DNA from: a bacterium
GTDB lineage: Bacteria; Chlamydiota; Chlamydiia; Chlamydiales; SM23-39
Direction of reading: 5' to 3'
DNA length: 38,910 nucleotides
Assembly: GCA_021780355.1 (NCBI GenBank)
Contig: JAJXYX010000031.1
Coordinates: forward strand, 51,493-90,402
In this document: in pieces, positions 1-8,492 of the stretch
Layout: every line of letters starts with the position of its first letter
How positions within the stretch are numbered: position 1 is the first letter of the stretch
The notes under the pieces: generated by a model
What the model saw: only the letters and a program-made list of their open reading frames with translations
Databases searched by the model: none
What the model was told of the DNA's origin: nothing
Made by a program: the position numbers and the translations under genes

Positions 1-1
1 A

Positions 2-772
2 GGGGGAACGGGCCGTACTGTTCTGACGACCTATGGCGTTATGCTCGGCGAAGGTTCTAACAATGTCAACGTGACAGCTGCCGGAACTGACGGCCAGGTG
101 TTAATCGGTTCATCAACAGGCGATCCAGCCTTTGGAACGATTACATCGCCCTTAGGTACCCTGACATTTGGAGTAGGGCATAACAGCCTCACTGCAGATT
201 TAGTCGTGCCAGTGATCGTAGGTTTCGGAGGAACAGGTCGAACCACTTTGACGACGTACGGTGTTGTACTTGGAGAAGGCGCGAACAATGTCAATGTGAC
301 AGCCGCAGGAACGGATGGTCAGGTCTTGATTGGTGGTACATCTATTGATCCTGCCTTTACTACCCTTGCTTCTAGCAGCGGCAGTATCCAGTTCTCCCCT
401 GGTCCTAATTCTTTAAGTATCGATGTTGTGGGCGGAGGTCTTCCTTGGATCTACACGACAACGAGCACTTACTTTACGAATAATACCGGGATTATTGCGA
501 ACAGCTCCACTCCGACTGTGGCTGTGCTGACCCTTCCTGAGACGGCTCCTCGCGGTTCTGTCATCAGGGTAAGCGGCATGGGAACTGGTGGATGGCAGAT
601 TGCTACAAGTCCGACTACGGCAGGCCAAGTGATTAACTTTGGCGATGTCGTATCAAGTAGCAGCACGCCTTTAGCGTCAACGGAAATAGGAGACGCTGTC
701 GAGCTTCTTTGCGTAACGGCGAATCAGACATGGTTTGTCTTGTCTGCTCAAGGCAATCTGACAGTTACTTAA
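2..772 (+). CDS. 3' end of a tail-fibre-like tandem-repeat protein (5' truncated by window edge)
   Basis: The reading frame is open from base 2, so the start lies upstream of the window. It encodes two B-type repeats of the family that fills this locus (GGTGRT.LTTYGV.LGEG, then NVNVTAAGTDGQVLIG). A non-repeat C-terminal domain of about 115 residues follows from around base 430. That domain has an alternating hydrophobic pattern with the features 'VLTLPETAPRGSVIRVSG', 'GGWQIA', 'INFGD' and a final 'WFVLSAQGNLTVT'. A similar end is seen in the 554-aa protein at 22227-23891. I recognise this kind of C-terminal cap from phage and environmental tail-fibre-like proteins, but no enzymatic motif is visible. 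There is no signal peptide to judge because the N-terminus is missing. The gene is probably the last of a preceding transcription unit, since a strong terminator begins 18 bases after the stop. Confidence 0.85.
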   Translation, partial: GGTGRTVLTTYGVMLGEGSNNVNVTAAGTDGQVLIGSSTGDPAFGTITSPLGTLTFGVGHNSLTADLVVPVIVGFGGTGRTTLTTYGVVLGEGANNVNVTAAGTDGQVLIGGTSIDPAFTTLASSSGSIQFSPGPNSLSIDVVGGGLPWIYTTTSTYFTNNTGIIANSSTPTVAVLTLPETAPRGSVIRVSGMGTGGWQIATSPTTAGQVINFGDVVSSSSTPLASTEIGDAVELLCVTANQTWFVLSAQGNLTVT

Positions 773-790
773 AAAATAACTTCGATTGCG

Positions 791-827
791 CCCCGCTTTT
801 ATTTATTAAAATAGAAGCGGGGTTTTT
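791..827 (+). terminator. Rho-independent terminator
   Basis: A 12-bp stem (CCCCGCTTTTAT at 791-802 pairing with ATAGAAGCGGGG at 811-822, one G-U pair) is closed by an 8-base loop and followed by five T residues. It sits 18 bases after the stop of the upstream repeat gene and separates it from the 2511-aa gene. Confidence 0.85.
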
Positions 828-883
828 CTTTTATTTGAATGACTTTGTAATATTTCTTTTTTTTGGTTATATGTATTTTTTCG

Positions 884-901
884 ATTGTAGTTCTCTATAA
901 T
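884..901 (+). promoter_or_regulatory. Possible promoter element shared with 22165-22182
   Basis: The sequence ATTGTAGTTCTCTATAAT contains a perfect TATAAT (896-901) 26 bases before the GTG start at 928. The same block, with two C-to-T changes over its first 17 bases, recurs at 22165-22182 upstream of the 554-aa repeat gene. No good -35 box is visible at standard spacing, so the assignment rests on the -10 match and on recurrence in two otherwise unrelated leaders. Confidence 0.4.
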
Positions 902-927
902 TACATTTTTTTATATCAAGGTTTCTT

Positions 928-3900
928 GTGGCTGAATTTAATAATTCTTGGAATTACGGTTATATTTTAAATCAAGATGGTTTGCTTTTGATCGGAGCTT
1001 CAAGCGGTAGCCCTCAAGCTTCTTTTCTGACTTCTTCTTCAGGCACTCTCTCTTATACGTTCGGTCCAGGTTCGATCAATATTGATGTGAATCTCAGCAG
1101 TTCATTTTTTAATCCTATCCAAGTGGCCTACGGCGGAACTGGTTTGACTTTGTTGACAACGTATGGCGTTTTGCTCGGAGAAGGATCGAATAATATTCAT
1201 GTGACAGACCCTGGGACGAATGGGCAAACTTTAATTGCCTCTACGACGGGAGATCCGGCTTTTGCGACGATCACCTCTTCGGGCGGGACGGTCACATTTG
1301 CTTTTGGCCCCAATTCGCTCAATATCGAGGTAGGCGACTTTAATATAACATTTCCTGCTCTTTTATCCGTTAGTTCCGGAGGAACAGGTCAAACGGTTTT
1401 GACTCTTTACGGCGTGCTTTTAGGCGAAGGATCCAACCCCATTCATGTAACTGCTGCTGGGACGAATGGCCAGGTGCTCATTGCTTCAACAACAGGAGAT
1501 CCTCAATTTTCTACGATTACATCGACAGGCGGCACATTAACGTTTACATTTGGAGCCAGTTCGCTCAATATCGATGTCAACCTGTCTGGCAATAGTTTTT
1601 TCAATCCACTCCAGGTAGGCTATGGGGGAACGGGTCTTACTGTAATGACCGCTTATGGCGTGCTTCTCGGCGAAGGATCCAATAACGTGAATGTCACAGC
1701 GGCTGGAACCGACGGACAGCTCTTTCTCTCCTCTTCAACGGGAGATCCTCAATTCAATACTCTTTCATCCCCCTTAGGCACGTTGACGTTTAGCGCTGGC
1801 CACGGCAGTTTAGGAATCGATTTGAATATCCCTGTCGCCGTGACTTCTGGCGGTACAGGACAAACTATTTTGACAAGTTTTGGTGTGCTGATTGGCGAAG
1901 GCATCAACAGTGTGAACGTGACAGCTGCCGGAACGAATGGCCAAATGCTCCTTTCCGCTACAGGCGGAGATCCTGCTTTCACTACGGTGACTTCTGCTAG
2001 CGGGACGCTTACATTTACCTTTGGACCTAATTCTCTCAATATCGATGTAGCTTATTTTAGCAATACCTTTTTCAATCCTCTGCAGGTTAGCTATGGAGGA
2101 ACAGGTCGCACTGTGTTCACAGTTTCCGGAGTTTTGCTCGGTGAAGGAATTGATCCCATTAATGCAACAGCTGCTGGAACCGACGGCCAGGTCTTACTAG
2201 GTTCTTCAACAGGAGACCCTCAATTTAATACTCTTACTTCGTCGCTCGGCTCGCTAACTTTTAGCGTGGACCATAATAGTTTAAATATCGATCTGAATGT
2301 TCCGGTCTCTGTGGGATTTGGAGGAACGGGTCGTACGCTTTTGACGACCTATGGGGTTATGCTTGGCGAAGGTTCTAACAATGTGAATGTGACAGAAGCC
2401 GGAACCAATGGTCAGGTGCTTCTTGGATCCTCGACTGGCGATCCTCAATTTTCGACGATCACTTCGACGGGCGGCACGATCACCTTTACCTTTGGAGTGC
2501 ATTCGTTAAATCTTGAAGTGAATTTGTATGGCAGCTCGTTCTTTAATCCTTTGCAAGTCACAAGCGGCGGCACTGGTCGCACAGCACTTACAACTTTTGG
2601 CGTGCTTTTAGGAGAAGGTTCGAATCCAATCAATGCAACGGCTGCAGGAACGGATGGACAGCTCTTGATCGGATCTTCCACTGGTGATCCGAAATTCAAT
2701 ACTCTGACATCGTCTCTCGGCACTTTGACGTTTAGCGTATCGCATGGTGGTTTGAATATCGATCTAGTCGTCCCTGTCGCTGTGGGATTTGGCGGCACGG
2801 GAAGGACGCTTCTGACCGCCTATGGCATCTTGATAGGCGAAGGTTCGAATGGGGTCAATGTGACTGCGGCTGGCACAAATGGCCAAGTCCTCATTGCTTC
2901 ATCGACTGGAGATCCCAAATTCGCTACCATGACCTCGACGGGAGGCACGATCACGTTTACATGGGGCGTCAATTCTTTAAATCTTGAAGTGAATCTTTCC
3001 AGCTATTCATTTTTCAATCCGTTGCAAGTGAGTTACGGAGGAACAGGCCGCACTGTGCTTACTTCATTTGGCGTTTTGCTTGGCGAAGGATCGAACCAAA
3101 TCAACGCTACGGCAGCCGGAACCGATGGACAGATGCTCATCGGGTCATCGACGGGGGATCCTAAATTTTCCACCATGACCTCATCTTTGGGCACGCTGAT
3201 ATTCAGCGCGAGCCATAATGGTTTAAATATCGATTTAAATATTCCTGTCGCAGTGGGGTTTGGCGGAATAGGTCGCACAGCGCTCACAGCTTTTGGCGTT
3301 TTGCTTGGCGAAGGATCGAATCGAATCAATGTGACCGCGGCTGGAACGAATGGTCAAGTTTTTATCGCCTCGAGTACGGGAGATCCTAAATTTTCTACGA
3401 TCACCTCGACGGGAGGTACCCTTACTTTCGTCTCGGGGGTCAATTCGTTAAATATTGATTTAAATATTTTTGGACACACGTTTTTTAATCCTTTGCAGGT
3501 AAGCTACGGAGGGACAGGGCGCACTCTCTTGACGACTTTTGGCGTACTCATCGGCGAAGGCTCGAATGGGGTCAATGTAACGGCGGCTGGAACGAATGGA
3601 CAAGTCCTTATCGCCTCGACGACGGGCGATCCCAAATTTTTTACGATCACGTCGAGTAATCAAACGCTCACATTTGGCTGGGGGGCCAATTCGTTAAATA
3701 TTGATGTAGTAAACACTTCCGGTTTGGCCTTTCAAGGCAATAGCGGACTCGCCTCTCCCTCCGGAGGCGTATTAAATCTTTTGGGCTCTTCGCCGATTAC
3801 GACGACAGGATCTGGAGCTACGGTAACGGTCCAATTAAACGTTGTGCCCGTTGGCAATGGCGGCACAGGATTGACGGTGTTGACCACTTTTGGCGTTTTG

Positions 3901-6900
3901 CTTGGCGAAGGGTCGAATAATGTCAACGTCACAGCTCCTGGAACCAACGGACAGCTTTTACTCGCCTCGACGACGGGAGATCCCAAATTTGCTACGATTA
4001 GCTCGACTGGAAATACCGTAACGTTTTCGTTCGGTCCTAATTCCTTAAATCTTGAGGCCTTGCCTAGCATTCCTATTCCTCTGCCTTTGTCTCTTGGAGG
4101 CACTGGCCGTACGGTGATGACGACGTTTGGCGTGCTGATTGGCGAAGGATCCAATGGTCTCAACGTCACAGCGCCCGGTACAAATGGTCAAGTGCTCATC
4201 GCGTCTTCGACAGGAGATCCAAAATTTGCCACGATTACTTCAACGGGGGGCACTCTCACCTTTACGGTTGGGGTCAACTCGTTGAACATGGATATCAACC
4301 TGTATAACAATACCTTTTTGAATCCGCTTCAAGTGGGCAATGGTGGTACTGGACGTACGCTGCTGACGACGTTTGGCGTTTTGCTTGGCGAAGGATCGAA
4401 TAATATCAATGTGACGGCGCCAGGCACGAATGGGCAAATTCTTTTAGCTTCGACGACTGGGGATCCAAAATTTGCGATCCTCACTTCGACCGGAGGAACG
4501 GTCACTTTTATGGTCGGGCCTAATTCGCTCAATATTGAAGTGAATATTTTCACCAATACGTTTTTCAATCCTTTGCAAGTGGCCAACGGAGGTACGGGAA
4601 GAACGGTGCTGACGACCTATGGAGTGCTGCTTGGCGAAGGGTCTAATAACGTGAATGTAACCGCGGCGGGAACGAGCGGCCAGGTGTTGATTGCGTCTTC
4701 GACAGGAGATCCTAAATTTTCGACAATCACCTCGACGGGAGGAACTCTTGCTTTAAGTGTCGGCTTCAACTCGCTGAATATCGATGTGAACATCGCTGGC
4801 AGTACGTTTTTCAATCCTTTGCAGGTGGGCAACGGCGGTACGGGAAGAACTGTGTTGACGACCTTTGGCGTTTTGCTTGGCGAGGGGTCGAACGGCGTCA
4901 ACGTAACGGCGGCGGGAACAAATGGGCAAGTATTGATTGGCTCGACGACAGGAGATCCCAAATTTGCCTCGATCACCTCGACGGGAGGAACTCTTGCTTT
5001 AACCGCCGGCTTTAACTCGCTGAATATCGATGTGAACATCGATGGCAGTACGTTTTTCAATCCTTTGCAGGTAGGCAACGGCGGTACAGGGAGAACTTTG
5101 CTGACAACCTATGGCGTGCTGATCGGCGAGGGGTCGAACGGCGTCAATGTCACAGCGGCGGGAACGAATGGGCAAGTACTCATCGGTTCAACGACAGGCG
5201 ATCCTAGTTTTTCAACGATTACTTCGACAGGCGGCACTCTGACGTTTACGTTCGGTTCCAACTCGCTCAATATCGATGTCAATTTTACGGGCAGTACTTT
5301 CTTTAATCCCTTGCAAGTCAGCAACGGGGGGACTGGCAATACGGTCTTGACGACGTTTGGTGTACTCATCGGCGAAGGATCGAATAATGTAAATGTGACG
5401 GCGGCTGGAACGAATGGACAGATATTGATCGCCTCGACGACAGGAGATCCTAGTTTTTCGACGATCTCTTCGACTGGCGGCTCGCTCCTCTTTACATCAG
5501 GGCCTAACTCGCTCAATATCGACGTGAATCTAGCTGGCAACACATTTTTCAATCCGCTTCTCGTGGGCAATGGCGGCACTGGCTGTACGATATTGACTAC
5601 GTTCGGGGTGCTTTTGGGCGAAGGTTCGAACAATATCAACGTGACGGCAGCTGGAACCGATGGGCAAGTCTTGATGGGTTCTTCGACAGGAGATCCTCAG
5701 TTCAGTACGATCACATCTTCTTTGGGCTCCTTAGCTTTTACGGCAGGTCATGGCAGTTTAAATATCGATATCAATGGGGCTTTGAACCCTGAATTCGGGG
5801 GAACTAATCGGACGATTCTTACAGCTTTTGGCATTCTTTTGGGAGAAGGATCTAATGGTGTGAATGTCACAGCGGCGGGTACGAATGGCCAGGTGCTCAT
5901 CGCCTCGACAACTGGGGATCCTCAATTTGCGACGATTTCTTCTACGGGAGGAACGATTATTTTTTCTTCTGGCCCGAATTCGCTGAACCTCGATGTCAAC
6001 ATTGCCGCCAGCACATTCTTTAATCCTCTCCAAGTGGGCAATGGCGGGACGGGGCGCACGCTCTTGACAGCCTACGGCGTACTCATCGGCGAAGGTTCGA
6101 AGAACATCAATGTCACGGCGGCTGGCACGAATGGCCAGGTGCTTGTGGCTTCGACAACGGGTGATCCCAAATTTGCTACGATCACCTCGACGGGCAATAC
6201 GATGGTTTTCACCGCGGGATTCAACTCGCTCAATATCGATGTGAACCTTGCCGCCAGTACGTTTTTTAATCCTGTCCAAGTGGGCAATGGAGGTACGGGA
6301 CAAACGCTTTTGACGACATATGGCGTGCTCATCGGCGAAGGATCGAATAGCGTGCATGTCACAGCGGCGGGTACGAATGGCCAGGTGCTCATCGCCTCGA
6401 CAACTGGGGATCCTCAATTTGCGACGATTTCTTCTACGGGAGGAACGGTCCTTTTGGCTTTTGGTCCGAATTCGCTCAATATCGACGTGAATCTAACCGG
6501 AAGCAGCTTTTTTAATCCTTTGCAAGTCGGCAACGGAGGCACTGGCAATACGATTTTGACCACCTTTGGCGTACTGGTGGGCGAAGGCTCTAATAGCATT
6601 CGTGCGACCACGGCCGGTACCAATGGTCAGGTGCTGCTCGCAGCGACAAATGCAAATCCTGCCTTTGGAACGATCACCTCTTCGGGCAATACCGTGACTT
6701 TTTCTTTCGGGCCCAATTCGCTGAACATAGAATCTATCGATATTGATTTTGCTTTTGTGAATCTCGGCGGAACGGGACGTACAGTTTTGACCACTTTTGG
6801 TGTTCTCCTTGGCGAAGGATCGAACAATGTGAACGTGACAGCGGCAGGAACGAACGGTCAAGTCTTGCTCGCAGCGACGGGAGCCGATCCGAAATTTTCA

Positions 6901-8463
6901 ACGATCACCTCTACGGGAAGTACGATTGCCTTGACTGTGGGACCCAACTCGCTCAATATCGATGTCAACCTTTCGGGCAGCACCATTTTCAATCCCGTGC
7001 AGGTGTTTAATGGAGGCACTGGACAAACTGTTCTCACAACATTCGGCGTGCTGATCGGGGAAGGTTCGAATGATGTGAATGTGACGGCAGCCGGAACGAA
7101 TGGACAAATGCTTCTCGCAGCCACAGGCTCCAATCCGGCGTTCGCAACGATTACGTCTACGGGCAATACGGTCACGTTTACCTTCGGAGCCAATTCGTTA
7201 AATATTGATGTTTTGCCGACAGCGAACGTAGTGCCAGTAGGAACTGGAGGCACGGGCCGTACGATTCTCACGACCTATGGCGTACTTCTCGGCGAAGGCT
7301 CAAACAACGTTAATGTCACCGCAGCCGGCACCGACGGGCAGGTATTGATCGGTTCCTCGACGGGAGATCCTCAATTTAGCACTATCACGTCCGCTTTAGG
7401 ATCTTTGCTATTGACGGGAGGCCATAACAGTTTAAACATTGATCTCAATGGCGCTGTGAATGTGGAGTTTGGCGGGACGAATCGAACGGTTTTGACGACG
7501 TTTGGCGTTTTGGTTGGCGAAGGGTCGAATAGCGTGAATGTAACGGCTGCAGGGACGAATGGCCAGGTTCTGCTCGCGGCAACAGGAGCTGATCCCAGAT
7601 TCGGAACGATCACTTCGAGTGCGGGTACGCTTTCCTTTACGTTTGGAGCCAACTCCATCAATATTCAAGTCAATTTAGCCGGAGTGATCATTCCTTCTGG
7701 AAGCGGCGGCACTGGACGGACAATTTTGACGACCTTTGGCGTGTTGATTGGCGAAGGCTCTAATAATGTCAACGTCACGGCAGCGGGAACGAATGGTCAA
7801 GTGTTGATTGCAGCGACGGGCGCTGATCCTAAATTTTCTACAATTACTTCGGCGGGCGGAACCCTTACATTTACCTTTGGGGTCAATTCGCTGAATATGG
7901 AAACGTCCTTTACCACCAGTACGTTCCTTAATCCTCTGCAAGTGTCTTATGGAGGAACTGGGCGTACGATTTTGACCACGTTTGGTGTGCTCATCGGCGA
8001 AGGGTCGAACCGTGTGAACGTGACGGCAGCAGGAACGAACGGGCAAATGCTAATCGGCTCGACGGGCGCGGATCCTAGATTTGCGACGATCACCTCTTCT
8101 GGAGGGACTGTTCTTTTTACAGCAGGTGCGAATTCCCTCAATCTCGAGACTTCTACGGCAGCGGCGTCTTATAGCATAATCCGGGTGACCGCCGGCACGA
8201 CGGCCATCACTTCAAGTTTTGCTTATTATTCCGTCGATTCCAGCGGAGGTACGGTGACGCTCAATTTCCCAAGCAGCCTCACTTCGAATTATTTTTGGAC
8301 TGTCAAAGATAGTACAGGTTACTCATTCATCAACCCGATCATCATAACAACGTCCGGAGGAACGCTGACGTTTGATGGAGAGACGTTATTTAACTTAATC
8401 AATCCATATGGCGCTCTAAATATTATTTATAACAGTAATAGCTCGGCTTATGAGATTTTTTAA
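928..8463 (+). CDS. Giant tandem-repeat, tail-fibre-like protein 1 (2511 aa, 29 repeats)
   Basis: The start is GTG at 928 with AAGG at 918-921. The protein has an N-terminal cap (residues 1-68, 'FNNSWNYGYILNQDGLLLIG') shared with three other genes here, 29 repeats (residues 69 to about 2410) and a C-terminal domain of about 100 residues ('FWTVKDSTGYSF', 'GTLTFDGETLFNL', final 'YEIF'). A-type repeats are 82 aa and carry GTNGQ, FGPNSLNIDV and FFNPLQV. B-type repeats are 75 aa and carry GTDGQ, SSTGDP.FNT, a GH dipeptide and LNIDLN..V.VGF. B-type units occupy positions 3, 5, 7, 9, 19 and 26. Repeat 11 carries an extra segment (about 3706-3860). There is no signal peptide, membrane segment, cysteine-rich region or catalytic motif. 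The composition (G, T, N, S, V, L; few K/R) fits a beta-rich fibre. It probably acts as a structural fibre or adhesin, which is inference from resemblance to phage tail fibres. Three propeller genes follow at 11-29 base spacing, suggesting one operon. Confidence 0.9.
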   Translation: MAEFNNSWNYGYILNQDGLLLIGASSGSPQASFLTSSSGTLSYTFGPGSINIDVNLSSSFFNPIQVAYGGTGLTLLTTYGVLLGEGSNNIHVTDPGTNGQTLIASTTGDPAFATITSSGGTVTFAFGPNSLNIEVGDFNITFPALLSVSSGGTGQTVLTLYGVLLGEGSNPIHVTAAGTNGQVLIASTTGDPQFSTITSTGGTLTFTFGASSLNIDVNLSGNSFFNPLQVGYGGTGLTVMTAYGVLLGEGSNNVNVTAAGTDGQLFLSSSTGDPQFNTLSSPLGTLTFSAGHGSLGIDLNIPVAVTSGGTGQTILTSFGVLIGEGINSVNVTAAGTNGQMLLSATGGDPAFTTVTSASGTLTFTFGPNSLNIDVAYFSNTFFNPLQVSYGGTGRTVFTVSGVLLGEGIDPINATAAGTDGQVLLGSSTGDPQFNTLTSSLGSLTFSVDHNSLNIDLNVPVSVGFGGTGRTLLTTYGVMLGEGSNNVNVTEAGTNGQVLLGSSTGDPQFSTITSTGGTITFTFGVHSLNLEVNLYGSSFFNPLQVTSGGTGRTALTTFGVLLGEGSNPINATAAGTDGQLLIGSSTGDPKFNTLTSSLGTLTFSVSHGGLNIDLVVPVAVGFGGTGRTLLTAYGILIGEGSNGVNVTAAGTNGQVLIASSTGDPKFATMTSTGGTITFTWGVNSLNLEVNLSSYSFFNPLQVSYGGTGRTVLTSFGVLLGEGSNQINATAAGTDGQMLIGSSTGDPKFSTMTSSLGTLIFSASHNGLNIDLNIPVAVGFGGIGRTALTAFGVLLGEGSNRINVTAAGTNGQVFIASSTGDPKFSTITSTGGTLTFVSGVNSLNIDLNIFGHTFFNPLQVSYGGTGRTLLTTFGVLIGEGSNGVNVTAAGTNGQVLIASTTGDPKFFTITSSNQTLTFGWGANSLNIDVVNTSGLAFQGNSGLASPSGGVLNLLGSSPITTTGSGATVTVQLNVVPVGNGGTGLTVLTTFGVLLGEGSNNVNVTAPGTNGQLLLASTTGDPKFATISSTGNTVTFSFGPNSLNLEALPSIPIPLPLSLGGTGRTVMTTFGVLIGEGSNGLNVTAPGTNGQVLIASSTGDPKFATITSTGGTLTFTVGVNSLNMDINLYNNTFLNPLQVGNGGTGRTLLTTFGVLLGEGSNNINVTAPGTNGQILLASTTGDPKFAILTSTGGTVTFMVGPNSLNIEVNIFTNTFFNPLQVANGGTGRTVLTTYGVLLGEGSNNVNVTAAGTSGQVLIASSTGDPKFSTITSTGGTLALSVGFNSLNIDVNIAGSTFFNPLQVGNGGTGRTVLTTFGVLLGEGSNGVNVTAAGTNGQVLIGSTTGDPKFASITSTGGTLALTAGFNSLNIDVNIDGSTFFNPLQVGNGGTGRTLLTTYGVLIGEGSNGVNVTAAGTNGQVLIGSTTGDPSFSTITSTGGTLTFTFGSNSLNIDVNFTGSTFFNPLQVSNGGTGNTVLTTFGVLIGEGSNNVNVTAAGTNGQILIASTTGDPSFSTISSTGGSLLFTSGPNSLNIDVNLAGNTFFNPLLVGNGGTGCTILTTFGVLLGEGSNNINVTAAGTDGQVLMGSSTGDPQFSTITSSLGSLAFTAGHGSLNIDINGALNPEFGGTNRTILTAFGILLGEGSNGVNVTAAGTNGQVLIASTTGDPQFATISSTGGTIIFSSGPNSLNLDVNIAASTFFNPLQVGNGGTGRTLLTAYGVLIGEGSKNINVTAAGTNGQVLVASTTGDPKFATITSTGNTMVFTAGFNSLNIDVNLAASTFFNPVQVGNGGTGQTLLTTYGVLIGEGSNSVHVTAAGTNGQVLIASTTGDPQFATISSTGGTVLLAFGPNSLNIDVNLTGSSFFNPLQVGNGGTGNTILTTFGVLVGEGSNSIRATTAGTNGQVLLAATNANPAFGTITSSGNTVTFSFGPNSLNIESIDIDFAFVNLGGTGRTVLTTFGVLLGEGSNNVNVTAAGTNGQVLLAATGADPKFSTITSTGSTIALTVGPNSLNIDVNLSGSTIFNPVQVFNGGTGQTVLTTFGVLIGEGSNDVNVTAAGTNGQMLLAATGSNPAFATITSTGNTVTFTFGANSLNIDVLPTANVVPVGTGGTGRTILTTYGVLLGEGSNNVNVTAAGTDGQVLIGSSTGDPQFSTITSALGSLLLTGGHNSLNIDLNGAVNVEFGGTNRTVLTTFGVLVGEGSNSVNVTAAGTNGQVLLAATGADPRFGTITSSAGTLSFTFGANSINIQVNLAGVIIPSGSGGTGRTILTTFGVLIGEGSNNVNVTAAGTNGQVLIAATGADPKFSTITSAGGTLTFTFGVNSLNMETSFTTSTFLNPLQVSYGGTGRTILTTFGVLIGEGSNRVNVTAAGTNGQMLIGSTGADPRFATITSSGGTVLFTAGANSLNLETSTAAASYSIIRVTAGTTAITSSFAYYSVDSSGGTVTLNFPSSLTSNYFWTVKDSTGYSFINPIIITTSGGTLTFDGETLFNLINPYGALNIIYNSNSSAYEIF
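1132..8157 (+). repeat. In-frame array of 29 repeats (246-bp and 225-bp units) in giant protein 1
   Basis: Each unit starts with the GGTG codons and runs to the next one. A-type units are 246 bp (82 codons) and B-type units 225 bp (75 codons); repeat 11 is longer. Units 2-9 alternate A and B, making a 471-bp higher-order unit; most later units are A-type. Nucleotide identity between units is moderate, with many synonymous differences, so the array is old compared with those at 22407 and 24730. Confidence 0.9.
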
Positions 8464-8492
8464 ATGAATTTTTTCGGATAAGGTTTTTGTAT

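Noticed and set aside
709-900. 63-codon plus-strand frame across the terminator
   Set aside because: It overlaps the end of the repeat gene in another frame and is interrupted in function by the strong terminator; no RBS.
1749-8141. Many antisense open frames of 60-220 codons within giant gene 1 (for example 5758-6417)
   Set aside because: They repeat with the array period, are Pro/Ser/Arg-rich by-products of the sense codons, and have no RBS or family features.
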